A stretch of DNA of 64,000 nucleotides from Candidatus Nitrospira allomarina (GTDB lineage: Bacteria; Nitrospirota; Nitrospiria; Nitrospirales; UBA8639), in assembly GCF_032050975.1 (NCBI RefSeq), contig NZ_CP116967.1:3779001-3843000 (forward strand). The letters run 5' to 3'. A program made the translations under genes and the position numbers. Positions 9,843 to 18,912 of this stretch are shown one piece after another. Numbering within the stretch: the first letter of the stretch is position 1; every line of letters begins with the position of its first letter. The notes under the pieces were generated by a model. It was not told where the DNA came from, did no database searches, and worked only from the letters and a program-made list of their open reading frames with translations.

Positions 9843-12335
9843 ATGGCACAAGAATCTCATACTCCCAAGGATAAGCCCCGGCGACGGGAATTAAGCATGG
9901 CCAAGGTCGCGCAGGTGAAAGACCCTGTCTGCGGCATGATGGTTGATCCGCTTACCGCTGCCGGAAAATTCGAGCATGCGGGAGCCATGTATTACTTCTG
10001 CAATCCGCGTTGCCAGGACAAGTTCAGCCATGATCCGGATGGCTATCTCACCGGAAAACACCAGCAGTCGATGGATACCGAAAATGCGAAGCCGGGCACC
10101 ACATATATTTGCCCGATGTGTCCGGGGGTGGAATCTTCAAAACCGGCTGCTTGTCCGAAATGCGGCATGGCATTGGAGCCGGATATGGCCGTTGCACCGG
10201 CAACCAGGACGGAATATGTCTGTCCCATGCATCCTGAAGTGGTACAGGACCAGCCCGGCTCCTGTCCCAAATGTGGCATGGCGCTTGAACCGAGGGAAAT
10301 TACACTTGAAGAAGAAGACAATCCCGAACTTAAAGACATGACGCGACGGTTCTGGATCGGTCTCGTGTTGGCGTTTCCGGTATTTATTTTGGCCATGTCC
10401 GAAATGATTCCCGGCCAACCCCTTCAGAATATCCTGCCACCTTCGGTCCTGTCCTGGGTACAGTGGGCATTAGCCACGCCCGTGGTCTTATGGTGTGGAT
10501 GGCCGTTCTTTCAACGCGCATGGGCTTCGCTCGTGAATCGCAGTCTGAACATGTTTACACTGATTGCATTGGGAACCGGCACGGCCTATGTCTATAGCAC
10601 CGTGGCGACGATTGCGCCTCAAATATTTCCTGCCTCATTCAGAGGAGAGGGTGGTGAGGTCGCCGTGTATTTTGAAGCCGCGGCCGTGATCACCGTCCTT
10701 GTGTTATTGGGCCAGGTCCTGGAATTACGGGCACGCAGCCAGACAGGCAGCGCCATTAAAGCCCTGCTTGGCCTTGCACCAAAAACCGCCAGGCGAATTC
10801 TCGAGAATGGCGAGGAGGAAGACGTCCCACTGGATTCCGTGCATCCGGGAGACAAGCTTCGGATCCGCCCGGGAGAAAAAATTCCGATCGACGGAGTTAT
10901 TCTTGAGGGTCAAAGTGCTGTCGATGAATCCATGATTACCGGAGAATCCATACCGGTGGAAAAAAGAGCAGAAGCTCAGGTTACCGGGGGAACCGTCAAT
11001 GGCACAGGGACATTGGTGATGCGAGTTGAACGAGTAGGCCGGGATACCGTCCTGGCGCAAATTGTTCGCATGGTGAGCGAGGCCCAACGCAGTCGGGCGC
11101 CCATTCAACGGATGGCCGACCTGGTAGCCGGCTATTTTGTGCCAATTGTTGTAGGGATAGCGGCGCTGACTTTCTTGATCTGGGCGTTTTTCGGTCCGGA
11201 ACCGCGCATGGCTCATGCCCTGGTCAATGCCGTCGCCGTTCTCATTATTGCCTGTCCATGCGCATTGGGCCTCGCCACCCCCATGTCCATTATGGTGGGA
11301 ACCGGACGAGGAGCCACAGCCGGCGTCCTAATGAAGAATGCTGAAGCCCTGGAGCAATTGGAGAAAGTGGATACCCTTGTCGTCGATAAAACGGGAACCC
11401 TCACAGAAGGCAAGCCCAAACTGATGTCAGTCGTTTCTCACACCGATATGCCGGAAGAGGACCTGCTCCGATTGGTCGCCAGCCTGGAACGCAACAGCGA
11501 ACATCCTCTGGCCTCCGCCATTGTGAACGGGGCGAAAGACAAAGGGCTGGAGTTATGGAAGACTCAGGACTTTCAGTCGAAAACCGGCAAAGGCGTGACC
11601 GGTACTGTCCAGGACCGGAATATGGCACTCGGAACACGGAAGTTTTTGGAAGAAGAGTTTCACGTAAAGCCCGAGACCTTCGGGCCGTTGGCAGACAAGG
11701 CCGAGGACCTGCGCCGTGATGGCCAAACCGTCATGTTCGTGGCCATCGAGAACCAGATCGCCGGCCTCATCGGAGTCGCCGACCCGATTAAATCATCAAC
11801 GTCGGAAGCCATTCGCCTGTTACATGAAGAAGGGATTCAGGTAGTCATGGTCTCCGGTGACCATCAACAGACCGCACAGGCGGTTGCGAAGAAGCTCGAC
11901 ATTGATGAGGTGAAAGCGGAAGTGTTGCCCGAGCAAAAGAGCCAAATCGTGAAGCAACTACAGGCAGAAGGGAAAACCGTGGCCATGGCCGGAGACGGCA
12001 TCAATGACGCACCGGCTCTCGCCCAGGCTCATGTCGGCATCGCCATGGGAACCGGCACGGATGTGGCCATGGAAAGTGCGGGGATCACGTTGGTCAAGGG
12101 TGACCTGCGGGGTATAGCCCGAGCGCGCAAACTTAGTCAGGCGACCATGCGCAACATCCGGCAAAATCTCTTCTTTGCCTTTTTCTATAATGCCGTCGGA
12201 GTGCCGATTGCCGCGGGTATTCTCTATCCGGCATTCGGCATCCTCTTGAGTCCGATGATTGCCGCTGCGGCGATGACATTTAGCTCGGTTTCGGTCATTA
12301 CCAATGCCCTCCGATTGCGAACCACGACATTATAA
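9843..12335 (+). CDS. copA: Cu(I)-translocating P1B-type ATPase with YHS and metal-binding N-terminus
   Basis: An inner-membrane pump of about 830 residues that should export Cu(I) using ATP. The N-terminus has no classical HMA domain. It carries a YHS domain ([10 protein letters not shown], about residues 27-75) and two zinc-ribbon-like heavy-metal-binding repeats: the first reads CPMCPG...CPKCGM (about 88-115), the second CPMHPE...CPKCGM (about 124-150). The ATPase core has a TGES actuator motif, the CPC ion site (Cys471-Pro-Cys473), DKTGT with phosphorylated Asp515, and GDGINDAP. The last membrane helices carry the YN and MxxSS residues of the copper-specific P1B-1 class. ATG at 9843 is preferred over an upstream TTG at 9819 because AGGA lies eight bases before it. 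Copper specificity is a motif-based inference. Confidence 0.93.
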   Translation: MAQESHTPKDKPRRRELSMAKVAQVKDPVCGMMVDPLTAAGKFEHAGAMYYFCNPRCQDKFSHDPDGYLTGKHQQSMDTENAKPGTTYICPMCPGVESSKPAACPKCGMALEPDMAVAPATRTEYVCPMHPEVVQDQPGSCPKCGMALEPREITLEEEDNPELKDMTRRFWIGLVLAFPVFILAMSEMIPGQPLQNILPPSVLSWVQWALATPVVLWCGWPFFQRAWASLVNRSLNMFTLIALGTGTAYVYSTVATIAPQIFPASFRGEGGEVAVYFEAAAVITVLVLLGQVLELRARSQTGSAIKALLGLAPKTARRILENGEEEDVPLDSVHPGDKLRIRPGEKIPIDGVILEGQSAVDESMITGESIPVEKRAEAQVTGGTVNGTGTLVMRVERVGRDTVLAQIVRMVSEAQRSRAPIQRMADLVAGYFVPIVVGIAALTFLIWAFFGPEPRMAHALVNAVAVLIIACPCALGLATPMSIMVGTGRGATAGVLMKNAEALEQLEKVDTLVVDKTGTLTEGKPKLMSVVSHTDMPEEDLLRLVASLERNSEHPLASAIVNGAKDKGLELWKTQDFQSKTGKGVTGTVQDRNMALGTRKFLEEEFHVKPETFGPLADKAEDLRRDGQTVMFVAIENQIAGLIGVADPIKSSTSEAIRLLHEEGIQVVMVSGDHQQTAQAVAKKLDIDEVKAEVLPEQKSQIVKQLQAEGKTVAMAGDGINDAPALAQAHVGIAMGTGTDVAMESAGITLVKGDLRGIARARKLSQATMRNIRQNLFFAFFYNAVGVPIAAGILYPAFGILLSPMIAAAAMTFSSVSVITNALRLRTTTL

Positions 12336-13055
12336 ATTGCTCACGACCTAAATAAGCATCGGGCAAGTTTATTACAAGGACCCGTGGTACATGAAATACC
12401 AGATGCATTGCGAATCTGATTTTGGTTCCGATAGCTATGCGCTGGAATTACTTTCATTCTCAGACGCCTATCTCGATTCTGCTTCACGCCTTGGGACCAC
12501 CTTGAAACGATCTTCAAGGAAAGCCAGCTATGACCTGGGCCTGTCATGCTGCACCTTATGTTTCACGCTATTGAATGTTTTTGAAAGGTGCAATTCTTGA
12601 ACATAACCCAGAGGAGGATCTTAAAAACCCACAACATTTAAGGTCTTAGCAAACGATATTATGAATTGTATCCTGGGAAGCAATTCCGTTTTACATCCTT
12701 AATCTGCACTGAGGAAGTCGATCTGAGCCAAATTTATGGTCCAGAAAATGTAGGGAAAATAAAAAATTCAATCGAAGCGTGCTAAAAGGACAACCCTTTG
12801 GGCCAGCGCTATCGCTATCCTAGAAAACTGAAAGGAGGAACATGGGATGGTTCGTTTGGCTTTGAGGCGGGATCGTGTCTTGTCGAAATTACAGCATTGA
12901 AAGCCGATATCGCACGGCTATCAACTTTAATTTTCCGGCTAACCCCGTGCAACAAGGAAGGTGAGATAAGGGGACACCATCGTTTCATTTTGGTTCAGCT
13001 GGTAAGACCAGATCAGCAGCAGTAACGTCCCCCTCAAATGTAAACCCGGTAGGCC
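12336..13055. other. Gene-poor gap after copper ATPase
   Basis: About 720 bases with no recognisable gene. Short open frames exist on both strands, for example one ending near 12783 on the plus strand, but none combines a ribosome site, a start codon and family resemblance. It may hold degraded coding sequence. I could not identify any parent family. Confidence 0.4.
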
Positions 13056-13493
13056 TCACTCCAACTTGGAATGTTTCCGGTGAAGATTTTCCATTTGGAG
13101 ATAGATGCAGGACGCCGTCCAGGTAATCAGTACCAACCCCGTCAGTGATTCTATTCCAGTGAGAAAGCGAAGCGGGCCGGTTGGAATAAGATCGCCAAAC
13201 CCTAAAGTCGTATAGGTGACAAAAGAGTAATAGACACAATCTTCAAATCCGGGAGTTACCGCCCCAACGAACGTCCCATATTCTTTGGCGTTTATTAAAC
13301 CATAGTACCCCGCCGCAAAAATTAAAATTTCTACGATATGCGCGAGAAGCGCAGATAAGATCCCCCAAATGACACCCAACCTTGGTCGTTTTGATCGAGA
13401 GGGCATGAAGATGAAAATCCGGTAGACGACTTCATAATGAACCATGACGGACAAGGCGACGAGCAGCGTGGTGACAAATAAGGTCAGAAACAT
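13056..13493 (-). CDS. Small potassium channel (Ion_trans_2 type)
   Basis: A 145-residue membrane protein with three hydrophobic stretches (about 1-20, 42-63 and 106-128). A pore loop carries the selectivity-filter sequence TLGFGD (residues 96-101), the counterpart of TVGYGD in potassium channels. It has only the pore module, with no RCK, cyclic-nucleotide or voltage-sensor domain, so gating cannot be predicted. The C-terminus is basic and probably cytoplasmic. It starts 23 bases after the end of the SNF2 helicase gene on the same strand, so the two may be co-transcribed. Potassium selectivity is inferred from the filter. Confidence 0.85.
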   Translation of the reverse strand: MFLTLFVTTLLVALSVMVHYEVVYRIFIFMPSRSKRPRLGVIWGILSALLAHIVEILIFAAGYYGLINAKEYGTFVGAVTPGFEDCVYYSFVTYTTLGFGDLIPTGPLRFLTGIESLTGLVLITWTASCIYLQMENLHRKHSKLE

Positions 13494-13516
13494 GTAGGCC
13501 CGTGGTCAACGACGGT

Positions 13517-16500
13517 TCATTCCAAAAGAAAATCAAAATCTTTTTGTGAGAGAGACGCTGCGCCGCCATGAGGGGTCGCCCCTTCCAGGACCGCGTGATA
13601 GAGATCTAATTTCTTCTGCTTCAATTCCATCATTTTCTCTTCTATAGTATGTCGCATGAGTAACCGCATGATAGACACGTTCTGCGTTTGTCCGATGCGA
13701 TGCGCGCGGTCAGACGCTTGGTTTTCTACAGCGGGATTCCACCAGGGGTCAAGGTGAAATACATAGGACGCTTTGGTGAGATTCAGCCCCTGCCCACCGG
13801 CTTTGAGACTCAATAAAAAGATAGACGGGTTCGCTCCCTCCTGGAATTTCTGAACCAGTTTTTTCCGGGTGGGCGTCGGTGTGGAGCCATCCAATCGGAC
13901 ATGTGGAATCTCATGCGCATCGAAGGCCTGTTCGACGATATCCAGAAACGACGTAAATTGGGAGAAGACGAGCGCACTATGCCCTTCATCAAGAAGTTCC
14001 TTGAGCCGATCAAGGAGGCATTCAAGCTTCGGGGAAAGTTCGGTATGCGCGGGGCTGAGCAATTGCGGTGACAGGCAGATCTGTCGGAGCTTGAGAATCG
14101 CCGTCAGCGCGATGATCCGGGCCTGCGCGGGTGTTTGGCTTCGATAGGCCGCAGCAATGGTCGAACGAATTTTGGTGACCGTCTGTTGATATAAACTTTT
14201 TTGGCGATCTGTCAATTCCAGATACAGATCTGTCTCAATTTTTGGTGGCAGTTCTTTGAGGATTTGACTTTTGGTCCGGCGCAACACAAACGGTCTACTC
14301 CGCTGCATGATGGTCTCTAACAACGCCGGTGAAGGCGCTTTCATTTTCCCCCTGATCTCTTCATAGTCTCCCAGAAGACCCGGCACGCACAAATCCATCA
14401 GGGCATAATATTCTCCCACATGATTTTCCAAAGGTGTTCCGGTCATCACGCATTTAAAATATCCCTTGAGACGTCTTGCGGCACCGGTGGTTCTGGCCAC
14501 AATGTTTTTGACCGCCTGGGCTTCATCGAACAGAATGACATTGAATGGGATCTGTTCGAGGATCGCAATATCCCGTCGGATCAGGCCGTAGGTCGTGAGG
14601 ACCACATCGGCTCCCGCAAATGAGGAGGTGCGTTCCTTCCCGGTATACGACTGTATCGTCAGTGAGGGATAAAATCTGGAAATTTCATTTTCCCAATTAA
14701 ATAAGAGACTGGGAGGAAGCACGACGAGGTGTGGACCTTGAATCGGTTCCGGTGCGGTGATGAGGCCTTCCTTAATCCCCGCGAATAAACAAATGGCCTG
14801 CAACGTCTTCCCTAATCCCATGTCATCCGCCAGGCACGCACCCAGGCGATGTTGATAGAGAAACCCCAGCCATCGATACCCCTCTTGTTGATACGGACGA
14901 ACCGTCGCATCCACGACTTGAGGAAGCGGAATAGCTTCAATCTGCTCAAAATGCAACAACCGGTTGATCAAGGCTTCATCCGCCGGAGGGAGAATGACGG
15001 TCACCCCCCTTTTTCTTAAGGCCACCCAATCCAGGATTTGCAGTTTCGGGACACGAACGACAGCCTTTTGTTCCCGGTGGTCCATACTGGGCTTATTGGA
15101 AAGAAAGGCAAACGCGCGCAAAATAGCCTGTGTGTTCTGGTCCACAATCCGAATGATGCCGTCCGCCTCCATCATGCCACCACGTTCAAGAATTTTTTCG
15201 ATATCTTTCGCTTCGATCCGCACCCCGTCACACAACAGTTCCGGTCGAAGTTCAAACCAATCAATGCTTGATGCCCGTCGCGCATCGATCGAGCAATCCC
15301 ACTGCGACGTGGTGATGGGTTGGTCTTGATAGAATAGCCCGATGCCGACTTCCTGCAATTTTGCATGAAGCTCGGGAAGCAGAGGATAGAGATTTGTGAG
15401 CGGGAGACTCATTTCATCATGCTCCACCATTCCCTCAAAAAGCGAAGGTCCCCACAGCGTGTACGGAATGGCATAGAGCAAGGCTTCTTTCGCCCAATCG
15501 TTCATCACCACACACCAGTGTCCGTCGTGAACTACCAGCCGTACACTGGGCTCTAGTGCGGGCGAGGAAAATCGCTGCAGGATCTGTTCGGCCTCCGCCT
15601 TCAGTTTGAATGGACGGAATTCATCCTGGGCAATGCAGGCCTTTACCAGTTTCCTGACATCCGTTGGCTTCTGATGACCGATTAATTGGAAAAAGGTGTC
15701 ATAGAGGAGCGTACGGCGTTTCTTCGCCTTTATTCCGCTCGAGACGGTTTTGGCTCGTTCAAGAAATGGAAATATCCTGAAAATAGGTACACTGGGGCGC
15801 CCCTGGCTTTCCCCGAGCCAACATTCCGCGCGGAGGATTCCTGTCCTCAAATCCAACACCGAGACATCTAACGGAATGGCCTCAGGAATGAACGTAAGGC
15901 GATAGTGGTAGGTGGGTGCCTTTCCGGAATGGTGGTGATCAGAGAGTGACACCTCCTGCCCGGCACACTTAAGTAACACCGACCGAAGGATTCGGTCTTG
16001 TTCATGAAGGGGAATATCCAGTTGTAAGGTGATAAATTGTTCGACCGGAATGGAAAAGGTTGGTCTTGCCATGCCGGTGGGACGTTCCGATGAAAGCCAG
16101 CCTTCGCGATGTTGAGATGTCGCGGGCAGGGCCAACGGTCGGCTCAGCGGGTCCGCGGGTTCAATGACCTGTTCCCGCTGACTGTTCTCATACAGCAGAT
16201 CGTATACGGCCCATCCACCTTCATGTTCGAGGGGCCCGAGTTTTTTGGCATTCAAATCAGCCGCAAACCCCAGACAGGCGTACGAGTTTGGTTGCACCTC
16301 TCCGTAGCGTAAACAACAGGCGGCAATCGAAACGTGCGAACCGAGAATGTCCAGTTCGGTCTTGGTGGTATACAGCGCATCCGGTGCCCATTCCAAAGGA
16401 AATCGTCCGTCCGCATTCTCGTAAAACAGGGCATGGTGTTGGCCGTGGTGCTTCAGGAAATCCCGTAACCCTTCCTGAACGGACCATGCGGGATCCTGCG

Positions 16501-17053
16501 TGGCCCGAAGCAGCACGGCTAACTCGGTTGGCATCCCGGCAAAAGATTGGCAAATGTTCCCATGGTTGGTAATGCGAATGGATGACACGCCATGGTGGTT
16601 GCAGAGAGTAATCTCAAACCGTGGAGGAGGGGCCGGAGCGGATGGTTTTGAGGCCAAAGGACTCCCGGCGCGTTCCATGAGTTGCCGCAGGAGTAGGGCT
16701 CGTTGGGTGGAATTGGATGAGGGCATCCGAAAGGTATCGGGAAGAAGGAGATTGACCGTCGTCAGGAGAGCACAAATGACATGCTTACAATGCGACTCCG
16801 GCGTCCACACCGGACAGGTGCAGGAAAAGGTCAGCTGCCCGTTGTGCACGATGAACCGAACCAGATATTGGGTCGCCCCTCGCACCGTAGCCGACAAGAT
16901 AGACTGCGTCCGGTCCCAGCTATACGACTCGAGCCTTCCTTGGGCGTAATACTCATATCCGCGAAGAACAAAGGCCTTGGAAGCCAGGAAGTAGACATGG
17001 TTCGGAGAGAGGACTTTCAGGTGTTCCAAAACACCAAAGGGTTCTACGGACAT
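13517..17053 (-). CDS. SWIM zinc-finger SNF2/Rad54-family DEAD/DEAH helicase
   Basis: A 1178-residue ATP-dependent DNA translocase of the bacterial SNF2 family (HepA/RapA-like superfamily 2). Near the N-terminus is a SWIM finger with the pattern C-x-C...H-C-K-H (about residues 60-95), typical of this bacterial subfamily. A long middle region of unknown fold follows. The helicase core lies in the C-terminal third: Walker A DDMGLGKT near 742, DEAQ box near 841, the TGTPLENH motif, and the C-terminal helicase motifs QASDRAHRIGQ. ATG at 17053 follows a GGGG ribosome site; an in-frame TTG at 17086 would add 11 residues. The likely role is remodelling DNA-protein complexes; the substrate is unknown. 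The potassium-channel gene follows after 23 bases. Confidence 0.9.
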   Translation of the reverse strand: MSVEPFGVLEHLKVLSPNHVYFLASKAFVLRGYEYYAQGRLESYSWDRTQSILSATVRGATQYLVRFIVHNGQLTFSCTCPVWTPESHCKHVICALLTTVNLLLPDTFRMPSSNSTQRALLLRQLMERAGSPLASKPSAPAPPPRFEITLCNHHGVSSIRITNHGNICQSFAGMPTELAVLLRATQDPAWSVQEGLRDFLKHHGQHHALFYENADGRFPLEWAPDALYTTKTELDILGSHVSIAACCLRYGEVQPNSYACLGFAADLNAKKLGPLEHEGGWAVYDLLYENSQREQVIEPADPLSRPLALPATSQHREGWLSSERPTGMARPTFSIPVEQFITLQLDIPLHEQDRILRSVLLKCAGQEVSLSDHHHSGKAPTYHYRLTFIPEAIPLDVSVLDLRTGILRAECWLGESQGRPSVPIFRIFPFLERAKTVSSGIKAKKRRTLLYDTFFQLIGHQKPTDVRKLVKACIAQDEFRPFKLKAEAEQILQRFSSPALEPSVRLVVHDGHWCVVMNDWAKEALLYAIPYTLWGPSLFEGMVEHDEMSLPLTNLYPLLPELHAKLQEVGIGLFYQDQPITTSQWDCSIDARRASSIDWFELRPELLCDGVRIEAKDIEKILERGGMMEADGIIRIVDQNTQAILRAFAFLSNKPSMDHREQKAVVRVPKLQILDWVALRKRGVTVILPPADEALINRLLHFEQIEAIPLPQVVDATVRPYQQEGYRWLGFLYQHRLGACLADDMGLGKTLQAICLFAGIKEGLITAPEPIQGPHLVVLPPSLLFNWENEISRFYPSLTIQSYTGKERTSSFAGADVVLTTYGLIRRDIAILEQIPFNVILFDEAQAVKNIVARTTGAARRLKGYFKCVMTGTPLENHVGEYYALMDLCVPGLLGDYEEIRGKMKAPSPALLETIMQRSRPFVLRRTKSQILKELPPKIETDLYLELTDRQKSLYQQTVTKIRSTIAAAYRSQTPAQARIIALTAILKLRQICLSPQLLSPAHTELSPKLECLLDRLKELLDEGHSALVFSQFTSFLDIVEQAFDAHEIPHVRLDGSTPTPTRKKLVQKFQEGANPSIFLLSLKAGGQGLNLTKASYVFHLDPWWNPAVENQASDRAHRIGQTQNVSIMRLLMRHTIEEKMMELKQKKLDLYHAVLEGATPHGGAASLSQKDFDFLLE

Positions 17054-17608
17054 CGTTCCCCTATCATCGTATAGGACCCTGAGCAATCAACAAACAGGCA
17101 CGACCTCTGGCACCAGGGCATTCCCGGTCGTGATGGACAACGCCTTACTCGATGCACCTGGTAGTGGTTCTGATGAGACATATAGGTGTTCTTCAAAGCA
17201 CAGGAACCTGTCGACCAGACATCCCGACTTGAACAACTTTACGGGTGTTTCCATTCCAGAGGCCGATCGGCAAAGCTTCAATTATACACCACTCATCTTC
17301 TGATGTATGCCGTTTGAAATGAGCAAATCCCAAATATCGCCATACCCGCTCCAGACGCTTGATGAGAAGGCCATGGCCCGCTCATTATGAAGATTCCACC
17401 CCTCTGTTAGCCCGGAACCTCAATACGGTGAAGAAAAGCCATTGCTCAGCGGAAAATGCTGGAAAATCAACGCCGACCCCAAAAGCATTCCTACGCGCCC
17501 GCGCCAGGATTCATCTGTGACATTATCAGCCCGTGGAAAAAACCGTTTTCCATTGAGTCGGATCAAAGGCGGCTTTCCGTCGTGCAGACAGAAAGGCAGG
17601 AGGATTGG
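17054..17608. other. Intergenic region upstream of SNF2 gene
   Basis: About 555 bases without a gene I can support. A 64-codon minus-strand frame with a TTG start (17087-17281) directly precedes the helicase, but it has no ribosome site and no recognisable family. Confidence 0.4.
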
Positions 17609-18394
17609 CTAAGGGATCGGGAGAGCGTCTTTAACAATCACGGTGCCCTGCATAGATCCTAAATGAAGGTCGCAATGGTAGGGAAATGTACCGGGATGCT
17701 TAAACACATGCTCAAACCGCTGACCGGGTTTATTAAGGTTTAATCCACTGTTGAACTGCTTCCCACCACCAGAGCAGTCGTTTACCTGACAGCCACCACT
17801 TGTGACACTGTGGGGTTCTTGCGCTCCATCGGCATAAATCCACATGACCTTGTGGCCCGGCATAATCGTCACATCGTGAGGCAAATAAAATGTCGTGGCC
17901 CGGAACAGCACCACCACTGCGCCAATCGGAGCGTTGGCCCAACCGCTTTCGGAAGCGACAGGAGCCCGGGGAGCCCGGGCTATAACCAAAAACTCATTGT
18001 GGGACGGGAGAATTTCACACCGATGGCCTTCCTGAGCGGTGACCACCACTTCATCTACCTGTAGAAAGACTGCATGTGAAACACCTCCGTTGAATAGGCC
18101 GTCATCCACGACGAGGGTGGTGGAAGGTGGACCATCCCCCTCAGAATTTTGTACATCCAAACGACAATTTTGCGGATTAAGTTTCCAGGTCAGTTCAACA
18201 AAAAAGGGTTCTCCGACTTCAACTTTATCTACCAAGACCGTCCGGTCTCCGGATTCCAGATTCAGTCCGAAATCCAGCACCATATCCCCCGTTTCCCAGC
18301 CGACCGTGGGAAAGGCAGACAGCGGAAGACACAATAGGCACACTCCATTCACCAACCCCACAAGCATGACATGCATCCCGAATCTGTTCATCAT
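17609..18394 (-). CDS. Secreted cupredoxin-domain (blue copper) protein
   Basis: An exported protein of about 261 residues. It opens with a signal peptide (hydrophobic core HVMLVGLVNGVCLLCLPLSA). A middle domain of about 130 residues follows that I do not recognise. The C-terminal 100 residues are a plastocyanin/pseudoazurin-like cupredoxin. Type-1 copper ligands are visible: the first His in EPHSVT, and the C-terminal loop with Cys-x2-His-x3-Met (CDLHLGSM). The domain probably carries electrons or binds copper in the periplasm. Tandem ATGs at 18394 and 18391 give starts that begin just before the signal peptide; the longer frame to 18490 adds a non-signal leader and is unlikely. It lies divergent from the ammonium-sensor kinase gene. 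Confidence 0.85.
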   Translation of the reverse strand: MMNRFGMHVMLVGLVNGVCLLCLPLSAFPTVGWETGDMVLDFGLNLESGDRTVLVDKVEVGEPFFVELTWKLNPQNCRLDVQNSEGDGPPSTTLVVDDGLFNGGVSHAVFLQVDEVVVTAQEGHRCEILPSHNEFLVIARAPRAPVASESGWANAPIGAVVVLFRATTFYLPHDVTIMPGHKVMWIYADGAQEPHSVTSGGCQVNDCSGGGKQFNSGLNLNKPGQRFEHVFKHPGTFPYHCDLHLGSMQGTVIVKDALPIP

Positions 18395-18737
18395 TGCACT
18401 TCCGCCTGATTTGAATATCCTATGGATGAAATCTTCTTTTCGACCACTCCTACCCCCCTGTCCCATCACCAATCCTGAGGCGTCATTCATGTCATCTTCC
18501 CTTTGCCCGTCACATTTTTTGAGGAATGCCCTGACTCACCGATCTCCCCTCCTGACCCCTCAGGATTTTTCTCGCACGCCAAAGTATAGGATTCTCACCC
18601 GCAGTGAGTAAATGAATACTTTTCACGCAATTGAACCGGAGTTCTGCGGAAAGTCCTTCATTTCAAACGTGGAAATGCCGAAAAAATGAAAGGCAATCTT
18701 TCGCAACGCACAGGCATGCCTTTTTTTAATCAGCAAA

Positions 18738-18768
18738 ACTCTCCCGGCACACCGGGGAGTATCTTTTT
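18738..18768 (+). terminator. Rho-independent-terminator-like hairpin upstream of amt-kinase gene
   Basis: A stem of about nine base pairs with one bulged T (arms ACTCTCCCGG and CCGGGGAGT, CACA loop, 18738-18760) is followed by ATCTTTTT. It reads as a terminator on the plus strand, yet no plus-strand gene lies immediately upstream. A weaker AGGCATGCCT plus T-run precedes it at about 18711-18728. It may insulate the promoter downstream or end a short transcript. Confidence 0.6.
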
Positions 18769-18808
18769 ATGGGATATTCCACATGTACGCTTTACCTCAC
18801 TCAGTAAC

Positions 18809-18837
18809 TTGAGGGGATATCCTGCACTGTTTATATG
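18809..18837 (+). promoter_or_regulatory. Possible sigma70-type promoter for amt-kinase gene
   Basis: TTGAGG (18809-18814) and TATATG (18832-18837) are separated by 17 bases, each matching four of six consensus positions. Transcription would start near 18844, leaving a leader of about 70 bases. This is a sequence match only. Confidence 0.3.
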
Positions 18838-18912
18838 AAATCATACTGTCCCCCCAGCACATCTTTTCTCACCATTGCCACCGGATCGTTCCCATGATGG
18901 GTTAGCAATCTA

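Noticed and set aside
12612-12783. A short plus-strand frame (SKRYYELYPGKQFRFTSLIC) after the copper ATPase
   Set aside because: About 47 codons with no proper start and no recognisable family; could be decayed DNA but not supportable.
17087-17281. A 64-codon minus-strand frame directly upstream of the SNF2 helicase
   Set aside because: TTG start, no ribosome site and no family match.
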